Below, piece after piece: positions 14,577-22,374 of a DNA stretch of 41,312 nucleotides. The stretch comes from Betaproteobacteria bacterium HGW-Betaproteobacteria-6. GTDB taxonomy: Bacteria > Pseudomonadota > Gammaproteobacteria > Burkholderiales > Rhodocyclaceae. The stretch spans positions 1 to 41,312 of the forward strand of contig PHCF01000026.1 in the NCBI GenBank assembly GCA_002842145.1, in the 5' to 3' direction. The notes beneath the pieces were generated by a model. That model ran no database searches and was not told the origin of the DNA. It saw nothing but the letters and a program-made list of their open reading frames with translations. The position numbers and the translations under genes are program-made. How positions within the stretch are numbered: position 1 is the first letter of the stretch; each line of letters opens with the position of its first letter.

Positions 14577-16490
14577 ATGGAACTGAATCTGCAACACTGG
14601 CGATTGACGCGGGATGATCAAGGCATCGCCGTCGCAACGCTGGACAGGGCCGGGGAGGCGACCAACGCATTGTCGGCGGCGCTGATGGCCGAATTGGCTC
14701 ACATTCTCGATAGCCTCGACAAGGCGCCGCCGACGGGCCTGATCTTGCGCTCTGGCAAGGAGGCCGGCTTCATCGCCGGCGCCGACATCGGAGAGTTCTC
14801 CCAGCTCGATACGCCGGAGAAGGGGCGGGAACTGGTGACCCGCGGCTGGAACCTGTTCAACCGCCTGGCTGCCGTGCCCTACCCGACGCTGGCCCTGGTC
14901 CGTGGTCATTGCCTAGGGGGCGGACTGGAACTGGCCTTGGCCTGCCGCTACCTGCTGGCAGTAGACGAAGCCGGCACCAAAATGGGCTTGCCTGAAGTCA
15001 TGCTCGGCATCTTCCCCGGTTGGGGCGGCATGCTGCGTTTGCCAAAACGCGTCGGCCCGGCGGCAGCGCTCGACATGATGCTGACCGGCAAGACCGTCGA
15101 CGCCAAGCGCGCCAAGAAAATGGGTCTGGCCGACGATTGCGTGCCGCCACGGGTCATGGAAATGGCTGCCCGCCAACTGCTGCTCTCCGGCCTGTCGCGC
15201 CGGCCGCTGCCCTTCATGCAGCGCCTGCTGGGCGGCCCGCTCAAATCGGTTGTCGCCAACGGCGCCCGCAAGCAGGTGGCGAAAAAGGCGCGGCCGGAAC
15301 ACTATCCCGCACCCTACGCCATCATCGACCTGTGGGAAAAGTACGACGGCAACGCGCTGGCCGCGCCGGAGATCATCGACCGCATCATCACCTCGCCGAC
15401 CGCGCGCAATCTGGTCCGCGTCTTTCACCTGCAGGAACGCCTCAAGGGCTTCGGCAAGGCATCCGACTTCACGGCCAAACGCGTTCACGTCATCGGCGCT
15501 GGCGTCATGGGCGGCGACATTGCCGCCTGGTGCGCCCTGCGCGGCATGACCGTGACGCTGCAGGACCAGACACTGGAACGCATCGCCCCGGCTCTCAAGC
15601 GCGCCCACGCCTTGTTCACCAAGCGTCTGCGCGAGCCGCTCAAAATCCGCGATGCTTTCGACCGCCTGCTTCCCGACCCGAACGGTGATGGCGTTGCGCA
15701 CGCCGATGTCGTCATCGAAGCCATCTTCGAGAACGTCGAGGCCAAGCACGCCTTGCTCAAGTCGCTCGAACCGCGCATGAAGGCGGGCGCCGTGCTGGCC
15801 ACCAACACCTCCAGCCTCAAGCTCGAGGACCTGCGTACGGTGCTGCAGCAACCACAGCGCCTGGTCGGCATCCACTTTTTCAACCCGGTGGCCATGATGC
15901 CGCTGGTCGAAGTCGTCGAAGCCGACCTGGCCGATCCGGCCGCCGTGCAAGCCGCCTGCGCCTTCGTAAAGCAGATCGACAAGCTGCCGCTGCCGGTCAA
16001 GAGCGAGCCGGGCTTCCTGGTCAACGCCGTGCTGGCGCCCTACATGCTGGCTGCCATGCGTGTGGTCGACGAGGGCATTTCGCCGGAAACGGTCGACGAA
16101 GCCATGCTTGCTTTCGGCATGCCGATGGGGCCGATTGAACTGGTCGATACCGTCGGTCTCGACATCGCCATGGCCGCCGGCAAGCAACTGGCAGGCGGGG
16201 CCGAGGCGCCGCGCTGCCTGATCGAGCGCGTCGAAAAAGGCCAACTGGGCAAGAAGAGCGGCCAGGGCTTCTACGACTGGTCGTCCGGCAAGGCTGCCAA
16301 GGCCGCTGCCGGCAGCGTACCGGCCGGTCTGGCCGAAAGACTGGTCGCGCCGCTTATCAGCCGGGTCGAAAAACTCGTCGCCGACGGCGTTGTCGGCGAT
16401 GCCGCCCTGGCTGATGCTGGCGTAATATTTGGCACCGGATTTGCCCCGTTTACCGGCGGGCCAATCCACTTTCGGCAAGGACAGACGTAG
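14577..16490 (+). CDS. enoyl-CoA hydratase/3-hydroxyacyl-CoA dehydrogenase fusion (FadJ/FadB-like alpha subunit)
   Basis: This 637-residue bifunctional enzyme performs the hydration and NAD-dependent oxidation steps. The N-terminal crotonase domain has the oxyanion stretch RGHCLGGGLELALACRY. Its E118 and E140 (LPEVMLGIFPGWGG) match the two catalytic glutamates of E. coli FadB (E119, E139). The dehydrogenase half has the NAD motif GAGVMGGDIA at 307-316, then GIHFFNPVAMMPLVEVV. The end is GTGFAPFTGGP, matching the GTGFPPFRGG close of FadB. At 637 residues it is about 75-90 shorter than FadJ/FadB (714-729), mostly in the C-terminal helical part. It closes the fadE-thiolase-degV unit. A 133-bp gap with operators separates it from fadL. 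Confidence 0.93.
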   Translation: MELNLQHWRLTRDDQGIAVATLDRAGEATNALSAALMAELAHILDSLDKAPPTGLILRSGKEAGFIAGADIGEFSQLDTPEKGRELVTRGWNLFNRLAAVPYPTLALVRGHCLGGGLELALACRYLLAVDEAGTKMGLPEVMLGIFPGWGGMLRLPKRVGPAAALDMMLTGKTVDAKRAKKMGLADDCVPPRVMEMAARQLLLSGLSRRPLPFMQRLLGGPLKSVVANGARKQVAKKARPEHYPAPYAIIDLWEKYDGNALAAPEIIDRIITSPTARNLVRVFHLQERLKGFGKASDFTAKRVHVIGAGVMGGDIAAWCALRGMTVTLQDQTLERIAPALKRAHALFTKRLREPLKIRDAFDRLLPDPNGDGVAHADVVIEAIFENVEAKHALLKSLEPRMKAGAVLATNTSSLKLEDLRTVLQQPQRLVGIHFFNPVAMMPLVEVVEADLADPAAVQAACAFVKQIDKLPLPVKSEPGFLVNAVLAPYMLAAMRVVDEGISPETVDEAMLAFGMPMGPIELVDTVGLDIAMAAGKQLAGGAEAPRCLIERVEKGQLGKKSGQGFYDWSSGKAAKAAAGSVPAGLAERLVAPLISRVEKLVADGVVGDAALADAGVIFGTGFAPFTGGPIHFRQGQT

Positions 16491-16506
16491 CAGTGTTGTT
16501 TATTTC

Positions 16507-16545
16507 CAACGAACGTTTGAAATAGTGCAATTCAAACAATGTTTC
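16507..16545. promoter_or_regulatory. candidate TetR operators upstream of fadL
   Basis: CAACGAACGTTTGAA (16507-16521) matches the reverse complement of the element at 18020-18034 at 14 of 15 bases. Ten bases on, CAAACAATGTTTC (16533-16545) has the CAAAC-N3-GTTTC layout of the published Pseudomonas PsrA box. Two sites 80-115 bp before the fadL start suggest repression by the TetR protein encoded at 9246. No convincing -35/-10 pair was identified here. Confidence 0.65.
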
Positions 16546-16623
16546 ACTCGCTTGTTTGGGATTTAATCGTAGTGGCAGTCAAGGGAGAATTCCTCCCAAT
16601 AAAACAAAACAGGAGACAAATCT

Positions 16624-17919
16624 ATGAACCAAACCAAGCTGCGCCTTATTCCGGCGCTTGTTGCCATCGCTTTTTCGGGCAGTGCTGCGGCCGCTGGCTT
16701 CCAGTTGCTGGAGCAAAATGCCAGCGGTCTCGGTAATTCCTATGCCGGCTCGGCTGCCGTGGCCGACAACGCCAGTACGATCTTCTTCAACCCGGCCGGT
16801 ATGACGCAGTTGCAGGACCGCGAAGTATCCGCCGGTTTGGCGATCATCGATACCCAGTACCAGTTCACCAACACGTCGTCGTCGACGGGTGTGCTTTCCG
16901 GCAATAGCGATGGCGGTGCCACCGGTTTTGTGCCGAACGCTTACCTGTCGTGGCGGCTGAGCAAGGATATCTATGTCGGCCTGGGTATCGGTGCACCGTT
17001 CGGCCTGATGAGCAAGTACGACAACCCGTGGTATGGCGCCGCCCAATCAGTCAAGTTCGACATCCAGACGATCAATATCAACCCGTCGATCGCATGGCGG
17101 GCAAATGAGTGGCTGTCGATCGGCGGCGGCGTGAATTACCAGCAGTTGAAGGCTGAGTATGAGAGGGCACTTACCGTAACCAGCACCGCCGCTGCAGCGA
17201 CGACGGCGACACTCAATCTGGATGGCAGTGCTTGGGGCTGGAATGTCGGTGCGCTGTTTACAATCACGCCGGCAACCAAGCTTGGTTTGTCCTACCGCTC
17301 GACGACCGAGTACGATCTGGATGGCGATTTTGAATTCTCCGGCCCGCTGGCGCAGATTTCCGGCGCGCCGCTGTTCGGTGCGACGGTCAACCGTTCAGCC
17401 AAGGCGTCAATCACGTTGCCCGATACCTGGATCCTGAGTGCGACGCACAAGCTTAATGACCGTGTCGAGCTGCTCGGTGATGTGTCGTGGACTGGTTGGA
17501 GCAGCATTCCCAAGGTCGACGTGATCAATGCGCAGACCACCGGCCTCGGTGCGGTGGACGGGAATATCGCGCAGACGCTCGATACCGATTTCCGTGATAC
17601 GTGGCGTGTTGCCTTTGGTGCAAATTATCAGTTGAACGATGCCTGGAAACTGAAGGCTGGTATCGCCTATGACCAGACGCCGGTTAAGGGGGTAACGACC
17701 CGCCTTGTTTCGCTGCCGGATAACGACCGCACCTGGTTCAGCATCGGTGCCCAGTGGAAGCCGTCGAAGACAACAACGCTTGATCTCGGCGCTGCCTATC
17801 TACTTGTCAAGGATACCGAGATCGATAACAACCAAACATCTGCTGGTCGTGGCCGTGTCACAGGTGAATACGACAACCAGGCATTCCTCATCGGCGCCCA
17901 GTTTTCGATGGCCTTCTGA
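16624..17919 (+). CDS. fadL: FadL/OMPP1-family long-chain fatty acid outer-membrane transporter
   Basis: This 431-residue outer-membrane beta-barrel carries hydrophobic substrates to the periplasm. The signal peptide is MNQTKLRLIPALVAIAFSGS, ending AAAA, with cleavage before GFQLLEQNASGLGNSYAG. That is the conserved start of FadL/TodX proteins, where the N-terminal strand plugs the barrel. SIFFNPAGM-type residues (TIFFNPAGMTQL) are the family signature. The protein ends with an aromatic residue (FSMAF), as expected for BAM recognition. The ribosome binding site is AGGAGACAA. It is monocistronic, with a strong terminator 27 nt after the stop and operators upstream. FadL relatives also move aromatic hydrocarbons; fad genes on both sides make fatty acids the likely cargo. 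Confidence 0.94.
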   Translation: MNQTKLRLIPALVAIAFSGSAAAAGFQLLEQNASGLGNSYAGSAAVADNASTIFFNPAGMTQLQDREVSAGLAIIDTQYQFTNTSSSTGVLSGNSDGGATGFVPNAYLSWRLSKDIYVGLGIGAPFGLMSKYDNPWYGAAQSVKFDIQTININPSIAWRANEWLSIGGGVNYQQLKAEYERALTVTSTAAAATTATLNLDGSAWGWNVGALFTITPATKLGLSYRSTTEYDLDGDFEFSGPLAQISGAPLFGATVNRSAKASITLPDTWILSATHKLNDRVELLGDVSWTGWSSIPKVDVINAQTTGLGAVDGNIAQTLDTDFRDTWRVAFGANYQLNDAWKLKAGIAYDQTPVKGVTTRLVSLPDNDRTWFSIGAQWKPSKTTTLDLGAAYLLVKDTEIDNNQTSAGRGRVTGEYDNQAFLIGAQFSMAF

Positions 17920-17945
17920 TTCTTCATCATTCCTTGCGTACTTTG

Positions 17946-17971
17946 TCCCCGGCCAGTCCGGGGATTTTTTT
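17946..17971 (+). terminator. Rho-independent terminator of fadL
   Basis: TCCCCGG (17946-17952) pairs with CCGGGGA (17958-17964) around a 5-nt loop, followed by seven T. The right edge touches the repeat copy at 17971-18002. Confidence 0.93.
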
Positions 17972-18002
17972 GATTTTGGGCCAAAAAACCGGTTGACCGT
18001 GG
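17971..18002 (-). repeat. copy of CGGTCAACCGG element overlapping a promoter
   Basis: On the minus strand CCACGGTCAACCGGTTTTTT, then GGCCCAAAATCA, matches the repeat copies at 21825-21860 and 27816-27859. The differences lie in the A/T stretch after CCGG. Its TTGACC, read on the plus strand at 17993-17998, is also the -35 box of the HAD-ECH operon. Confidence 0.6.
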
Positions 18003-18020
18003 AAGTCGCTGCTCTATAAT
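17993..18020 (+). promoter_or_regulatory. sigma-70 promoter of the HAD-ECH/thiolase operon
   Basis: A -35 box TTGACC (17993-17998), a 16-bp spacer and a perfect -10 box TATAAT (18015-18020) precede the coding start by 58 bp. A candidate operator begins on the last base of the -10 box. Confidence 0.8.
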
Positions 18021-18034
18021 TCAAACGTTCGTTT
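18020..18034. promoter_or_regulatory. TetR operator over the transcription start
   Basis: TTCAAACGTTCGTTT is the reverse complement of AAACGAACGTTTGAA. The same sequence with one mismatch occurs before the TetR gene (9207-9221) and before fadL (16507-16521). It covers the expected +1 region right after TATAAT, the classic position for steric repression. Confidence 0.75.
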
Positions 18035-18078
18035 TATATTAACGAAGCGCAAAATAAGAGACTTAAAAGGAGATGCAA

Positions 18079-20478
18079 TTGAACAAGTTGATCGTGAAGA
18101 AGGCAGCCGTACTGGGTGCCGGCGTGATGGGAGCGCAGATTGCCGCGCACCTTGCCAACGCCAATGTGCCGGTCGTGCTGTTCGACCTGCCGGCCAAGGA
18201 GGGCGACAAGAACGGTGTCGTTAAGAAGGCGCTCGATGGCCTGAAAAAGCTCGACCCGGCGCCGCTGGCCAGCAAGGGCAAGCTGAAGTTCATCGACGCT
18301 GCCAACTACGACGAACATCTGCCGCTGCTTGCCGAGTGCGATCTGGTCATTGAAGCCATTGCCGAGCGCATGGACTGGAAGAACGACCTCTACGCCAGGA
18401 TTGCGCCGCACCTGGCGCCGAATGCGATCATCGCTTCCAATACCTCCGGCCTGTCGATGAATGCGCTGGCCCAGGGCTTGCCAGAGTCGGTCCGGCCGCG
18501 CTTCTGCGGCATCCACTTTTTCAACCCGCCGCGCTACATGCATCTGGTCGAGATCATCGGCACGCAAAGCACCGATGCCGGCACCCTCGATGCTCTGGAA
18601 ACCTGGCTGACTTCGCGCCTTGGCAAGGGTGTCATTCGCGCCCTCGATACCCCGAACTTCGTGGCCAACCGCATCGGTGTCATGTCGATTCTTGCCGTCA
18701 TGCATCACACCGAAGTCTTCGGTCTCGGTTTCGATGAGGTCGATGCGCTGACCGGCCCGAAGATCGGCCGCCCGAAGAGCGCCACCTATCGCACGGCCGA
18801 CGTCGTCGGCCTCGATACACTCGCCCACGTCGTCAAGACCATGCAGGACACGCTGCCCGGCGACCCGTGGCACAAATACTTCACCAGCCCGGCCTGGTTG
18901 CAGGCCCTGATCGCGCAAGGCGCACTCGGCCAGAAGACGCGTTGCGGCATCTTCCGCAAGCAGGGCAGGGAAATCCAGGTGCTCGACCTCAAGGCGCAGG
19001 ATTACCGCAAGTCGGCCGGCGAAGTGGCCGAGGAAGTGGACACCATCCTGAAAATCAGGAATCCGGCCGAAAAATTTGCCGCGCTGCGCGCCTCGCAACA
19101 TCCGCAAGCCCAATTCCTGTGGGCCATCTTCCGAGACATCTTCCACTACGCTGCCGTGCAGCTTGAAAACGTCGCCGACAACGCCCGCGACCTCGATCTG
19201 GCCATGCGCTGGGGTTTCGGCTGGGCGCAAGGGCCGTTTGAAACCTGGCAGGCAGCTGGCTGGAGCGACATTGCGCAGGCGATTGCCGCCGATATCGCGG
19301 CCGGCAAGAGCATGAGCGCCGCGCCATTGCCGGCCTGGGTGCTGGAAGCCGATCGCACCGGTGTGCATATGGCCTTCGGTTCGTGGTCGGCCCGTGAGCA
19401 GCGCTATATCGATCGTTCGGCCCTGCCGGTCTATCAGCGCCAGCTGTTCCCGGAAACCGTGCTTGGCGAAGGCGCCTCGCGCCCGGAAAAATCCGGCGAA
19501 ACGCTCTATGAGAACGATGGCGTGCGTCTTTGGGTGCTTCCTGCGGTCGACGCCGGAATCGGCATCATTTCCATCAAGTCGAAGATGCATACCATCGGCG
19601 ACGAGGTGCTCGACGGCGTCATCGCCGCCGTCCGTCAGGCGGAAACGACATTGGACGGCGTGGTGCTCTGGCACGAAGCGCCATTCGCCGTTGGCGCAAA
19701 TCTGGCGCAGGTGACGGAAGCCATCGTTGCCGGACAGTTCGATCTGCTGGAGCAGACCGTCGAAAAATTCCAGCGCGCTTCGCAAACGCTCAAGTACGCG
19801 CAAGTCCCGACCGTCGCTGCGGTGCAGGGTATGGCGCTGGGCGGCGGCTGCGAGTTTGTCATGCATGCCGGCAAGCGTGTCATGGCCCTCGAAAGCTATG
19901 TCGGGCTGGTTGAGGCCGGGGTCGGGCTTATCCCGGCCGGCGGCGGCTGCAAGGAGTTTGCCGTGCGCGCTGCTGACTGGGCGGCCCAATCGAACGTGCC
20001 GGGCGAAGTCTTCAATTTCCTGCAACCGGCCTTCATGACCATTGCCATGGCCAAGGTCGCCAAGAGTGCCGTCGAGGCCGTCGATTTCGGTTTTGCCAAG
20101 CCTTCCGACACCATCCTGTTCAATGCCAACGAACTGCTTTTCGTGGCGATCCGCGAAGCGCGGGCCATGGCCGAAGCCGGCTACGCGCCGCCACCCAAGG
20201 CCCGGGCCATTCCGGTCGCCGGCAAGAACGGCATCGCGACTTTCGAGATGATGCTGGTCAACATGAAGGAGGGCGGCATGATTTCCGCCCACGACTACAA
20301 GGTCGCCAAATCGGCCGCCATCGCCCTGTGCGGCGGCGAGGTCGAGACCGGCAGCCTGGTCGATGAAGAATGGCTGATTACCGTCGAGCGTCGACTGTTC
20401 GTCGAACTGCTGAAAACCCCCGAAACCCAGGCCCGGATCAAGCACATGCTGGACACCGGCAAACCGCTTCGCAACTAA
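18079..20478 (+). CDS. 3-hydroxyacyl-CoA dehydrogenase/enoyl-CoA hydratase fusion (HAD first, FadN-like order)
   Basis: This is an 800-residue bifunctional beta-oxidation enzyme. The dehydrogenase is at the N-terminus, with NAD motif GAGVMG at about residues 13-18 and GIHFFNPPRYMHLVEI. The crotonase domain is C-terminal, with AVQGMALGGGCEFVMHAGK and GLVEAGVGLIPAGGGCKE. This order is opposite to the fusion at 14577 and matches Bacillus FadN/YusL. I place the start at TTG 18079: AAAAGGAG (18065-18072) is 6 nt before it, whereas the ATG at 18073 touches the Shine-Dalgarno sequence and would add only two residues. The operon has a TATAAT promoter and an operator over its start. The thiolase follows 18 bp later. 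Confidence 0.94.
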   Translation: MNKLIVKKAAVLGAGVMGAQIAAHLANANVPVVLFDLPAKEGDKNGVVKKALDGLKKLDPAPLASKGKLKFIDAANYDEHLPLLAECDLVIEAIAERMDWKNDLYARIAPHLAPNAIIASNTSGLSMNALAQGLPESVRPRFCGIHFFNPPRYMHLVEIIGTQSTDAGTLDALETWLTSRLGKGVIRALDTPNFVANRIGVMSILAVMHHTEVFGLGFDEVDALTGPKIGRPKSATYRTADVVGLDTLAHVVKTMQDTLPGDPWHKYFTSPAWLQALIAQGALGQKTRCGIFRKQGREIQVLDLKAQDYRKSAGEVAEEVDTILKIRNPAEKFAALRASQHPQAQFLWAIFRDIFHYAAVQLENVADNARDLDLAMRWGFGWAQGPFETWQAAGWSDIAQAIAADIAAGKSMSAAPLPAWVLEADRTGVHMAFGSWSAREQRYIDRSALPVYQRQLFPETVLGEGASRPEKSGETLYENDGVRLWVLPAVDAGIGIISIKSKMHTIGDEVLDGVIAAVRQAETTLDGVVLWHEAPFAVGANLAQVTEAIVAGQFDLLEQTVEKFQRASQTLKYAQVPTVAAVQGMALGGGCEFVMHAGKRVMALESYVGLVEAGVGLIPAGGGCKEFAVRAADWAAQSNVPGEVFNFLQPAFMTIAMAKVAKSAVEAVDFGFAKPSDTILFNANELLFVAIREARAMAEAGYAPPPKARAIPVAGKNGIATFEMMLVNMKEGGMISAHDYKVAKSAAIALCGGEVETGSLVDEEWLITVERRLFVELLKTPETQARIKHMLDTGKPLRN

Positions 20479-20496
20479 TCGGGCTGAGGAAAAATC

Positions 20497-21696
20497 ATGA
20501 GCAAACAAATTCAAGACGCCTACATCGTCGCCGCCACCCGTCTGCCGGTGGCCAAGAAAAACGGCATGTTCAAGAATGTGCGGCCGGATGACATGCTGGC
20601 CCATGCCATCAAATCGGTTGTCGCCCAGGTGCCCGGTATCGACCCGGCGCTGATCGGCGATGTCATCGTCGGCTGCGCCATGCCGGAAGCCGAGCAGGGC
20701 ATGAACGTGGCTCGCATCGGCCTGTTGCTGGCCGGGCTGCCGATCACCGTGCCGGGTATCACCATCAACCGCTTCTGCTCCTCCGGGGTACAGGCAGTGG
20801 CCGATGCCGCCAACCAGATCCGCCTCGGCCTGGCCGATGTGATGATCGCCGCCGGCACCGAGTCGATGAGCGTCATGCCGCAGATGATGGGCAACAAAAT
20901 GTCGATGAACCCGGCCATTTTCGCCAAGGAGGAAAACCTCGGCATTGCCTACGGTATGGGTCTCACCGCCGAAAAAGTGGCGAACCAGTGGAAGGTCGGC
21001 CGCGAAGCGCAGGATGCTTTCGCCGTCGAGTCGCATCGTCGGGCCTGTGCGGCGATCGCCGCCGGTCACTTCAAGGCGGAAATTTCGCCCTATACCATCC
21101 GCGAAAGCCTGCCCGACCTGGCCTCTGGCGAGATTCGCATCCGTGAGCGCATCGTCGATACCGACGAAGGCCCCCGTCCGGATTCGGCTCTCGACAAGCT
21201 GGCCAAACTGAAGCCGGTTTTCCATGCGCGTGGTTCGGTGACGGCAGGCAATTCGTCGCAAATGTCCGATGGGGCCGGCGCCGTGATGCTGGTTTCCGAG
21301 AAGATCCTGCGCGAACACAACCTGACGCCGCTCGCCCGCTTTGCCGGCTATGCCGTCGGTGGCGTGGCGCCGGAGATCATGGGTATCGGCCCGGTCGCGG
21401 CGATTCCGAAAGTGCTGGCGCAGGTCGGCATCACCCAGGATCAGCTGGACTGGATCGAACTCAATGAAGCCTTCGCCGCGCAGTCGATCGCCGTCATGCA
21501 GGAACTCGGTATCGATCCGGGCAAGGTGAACCCGCTCGGTGGCGCCATCGCCCTCGGCCACCCGCTCGGCGCCACCGGCGCCATCCGTATCGCCACCGTC
21601 GCGCATGGTCTCAAGCGCACCGGCGGCAAGTACGGCATGGTGACGATGTGCATCGGGACGGGCATGGGCGCCGCCGGCATCATTGAGCGGATTTAA
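20497..21696 (+). CDS. fadA: acetyl-CoA C-acyltransferase (thiolase, FadA-like)
   Basis: This 399-residue thiolase carries out the last beta-oxidation step and partners with the HAD-ECH enzyme 18 bp upstream. The catalytic residues are C94 in NRFCSSGVQAVADA, H355 in GGAIALGHPLGATG and C385 in MCIGTGMGAAG. IELNEAFAAQSIAV carries the NEAFA motif. The length fits the FadA group. The ribosome binding site is weak (GAGGAAAAATC). The gene ends 11 bp before a small frame and a repeat insertion that separate it from the DUF4442 gene. Confidence 0.95.
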   Translation: MSKQIQDAYIVAATRLPVAKKNGMFKNVRPDDMLAHAIKSVVAQVPGIDPALIGDVIVGCAMPEAEQGMNVARIGLLLAGLPITVPGITINRFCSSGVQAVADAANQIRLGLADVMIAAGTESMSVMPQMMGNKMSMNPAIFAKEENLGIAYGMGLTAEKVANQWKVGREAQDAFAVESHRRACAAIAAGHFKAEISPYTIRESLPDLASGEIRIRERIVDTDEGPRPDSALDKLAKLKPVFHARGSVTAGNSSQMSDGAGAVMLVSEKILREHNLTPLARFAGYAVGGVAPEIMGIGPVAAIPKVLAQVGITQDQLDWIELNEAFAAQSIAVMQELGIDPGKVNPLGGAIALGHPLGATGAIRIATVAHGLKRTGGKYGMVTMCIGTGMGAAGIIERI

Positions 21697-21707
21697 GGAA
21701 ATCAGCA

Positions 21708-21865
21708 TGAGCAAGCCATCTCCGTCGTTGCGCAGTGCTCGCAAGCTCGCCTACCTTAAGGTATGTCTCGCTTGTTGCGCGCTGGGCGCCTCGGATCTGG
21801 CTCACTCCCGCGAATTTCTGATTCCTGCGGTCAACCGGAAAAAAAGCCCAAAATTGAAATCATGA
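21708..21865 (+). CDS. 52-residue frame over repeat DNA, coupled to the DUF4442 gene (doubtful)
   Basis: The frame starts ATG 21708 with a good Shine-Dalgarno sequence (AAGGAAATC) and ends TGA 21863-21865, overlapping the DUF4442 ATG as ATGA. The product (MSKPSPSLRSARKLAYLKV...) is basic and resembles no family I know. Its DNA has a 12-bp palindrome TACCTTAAGGTA (21752-21763), flanking CAAGC/GCTTG arms, and ends in the CGGTCAACCGG repeat. It may be a translated leader keeping ribosomes moving across inserted repeat DNA, or chance. Confidence 0.3.
21825..21860 (+). repeat. CGGTCAACCGG element, copy just before the DUF4442 start
   Basis: CTGCGGTCAACCGGAAAAAA, then AGCCCAAAATTGAAAT, is nearly identical to the minus-strand copy at 27816-27859. 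The similarity extends a few bases beyond both ends. It ends one base before the DUF4442 start codon. The upstream 120 bp with the TACCTTAAGGTA palindrome may belong to the same larger mobile or repeated unit. Confidence 0.7.
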
Positions 21866-22374
21866 AACCCGCCTGGCTGGCCAAACTTTCTCCGACCTGG
21901 CGGGCGCGCATGGTGCGCCTGGGCTTCAATTTTCATCCGGCCTTTCGCGGTACCGGCGGGCGGGTGACGCATGTGGCGAAGGATTTACGCCACATCCGGA
22001 TCTCCCTGCCGCTGAACTGGAAGACGAAAAATATCGTCGGTTCGCTCTACGGTGGTTCGTTGTTCGCAATCACCGACGGAGCGCATCCGATGATGTTGAT
22101 GGCGGCGCTCGGCGACGGCTACATCGTCTGGGACAAGGCGGCAAGCATTCGTTACCGCAAGCCCGGGTTTTCAACGCTGCATGCCGATTTTGTGTTGACT
22201 GACGGGGAAGTGGCGGAAATCAGGGCCGAACTGGCCAGAAGTCCGGAGCTTGAGCGGACTTATCTGGTCGAACTCAAAGACAAGCAAGGCACCGTGCATA
22301 CCGTCGTCGAACGCACGGTTTACATCGCCGATAAACATTACTACCGACAGAAGAGCGGTGGAGGAGACAAATGA
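21862..22374 (+). CDS. DUF4442 hotdog-fold thioesterase-like protein
   Basis: This 170-residue protein has motifs of the DUF4442 branch of hotdog acyl-CoA thioesterase-like proteins: a GGSLFAITDGAHPMML region and YIVWDKAASIRYRKPG. The start at ATG 21862 gives MKPAWLAKL, the usual family N-terminus; an upstream in-frame extension would translate repeat DNA. It is soluble with no signal peptide. The next gene overlaps by 4 bp (ATGA). Its place between fadA and fadD suggests release or proofreading of acyl-CoA, or acyl binding. This is inference, since the family is not well characterised. Confidence 0.85.
   Translation: MKPAWLAKLSPTWRARMVRLGFNFHPAFRGTGGRVTHVAKDLRHIRISLPLNWKTKNIVGSLYGGSLFAITDGAHPMMLMAALGDGYIVWDKAASIRYRKPGFSTLHADFVLTDGEVAEIRAELARSPELERTYLVELKDKQGTVHTVVERTVYIADKHYYRQKSGGGDK

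Noticed and set aside
18034..21744. Very long open frame on the minus strand opposite the HAD-ECH and thiolase genes
   Set aside because: GC-rich third positions keep antisense frames open. The plus-strand frames carry complete, motif-bearing enzymes, while this translation has no recognisable domain.
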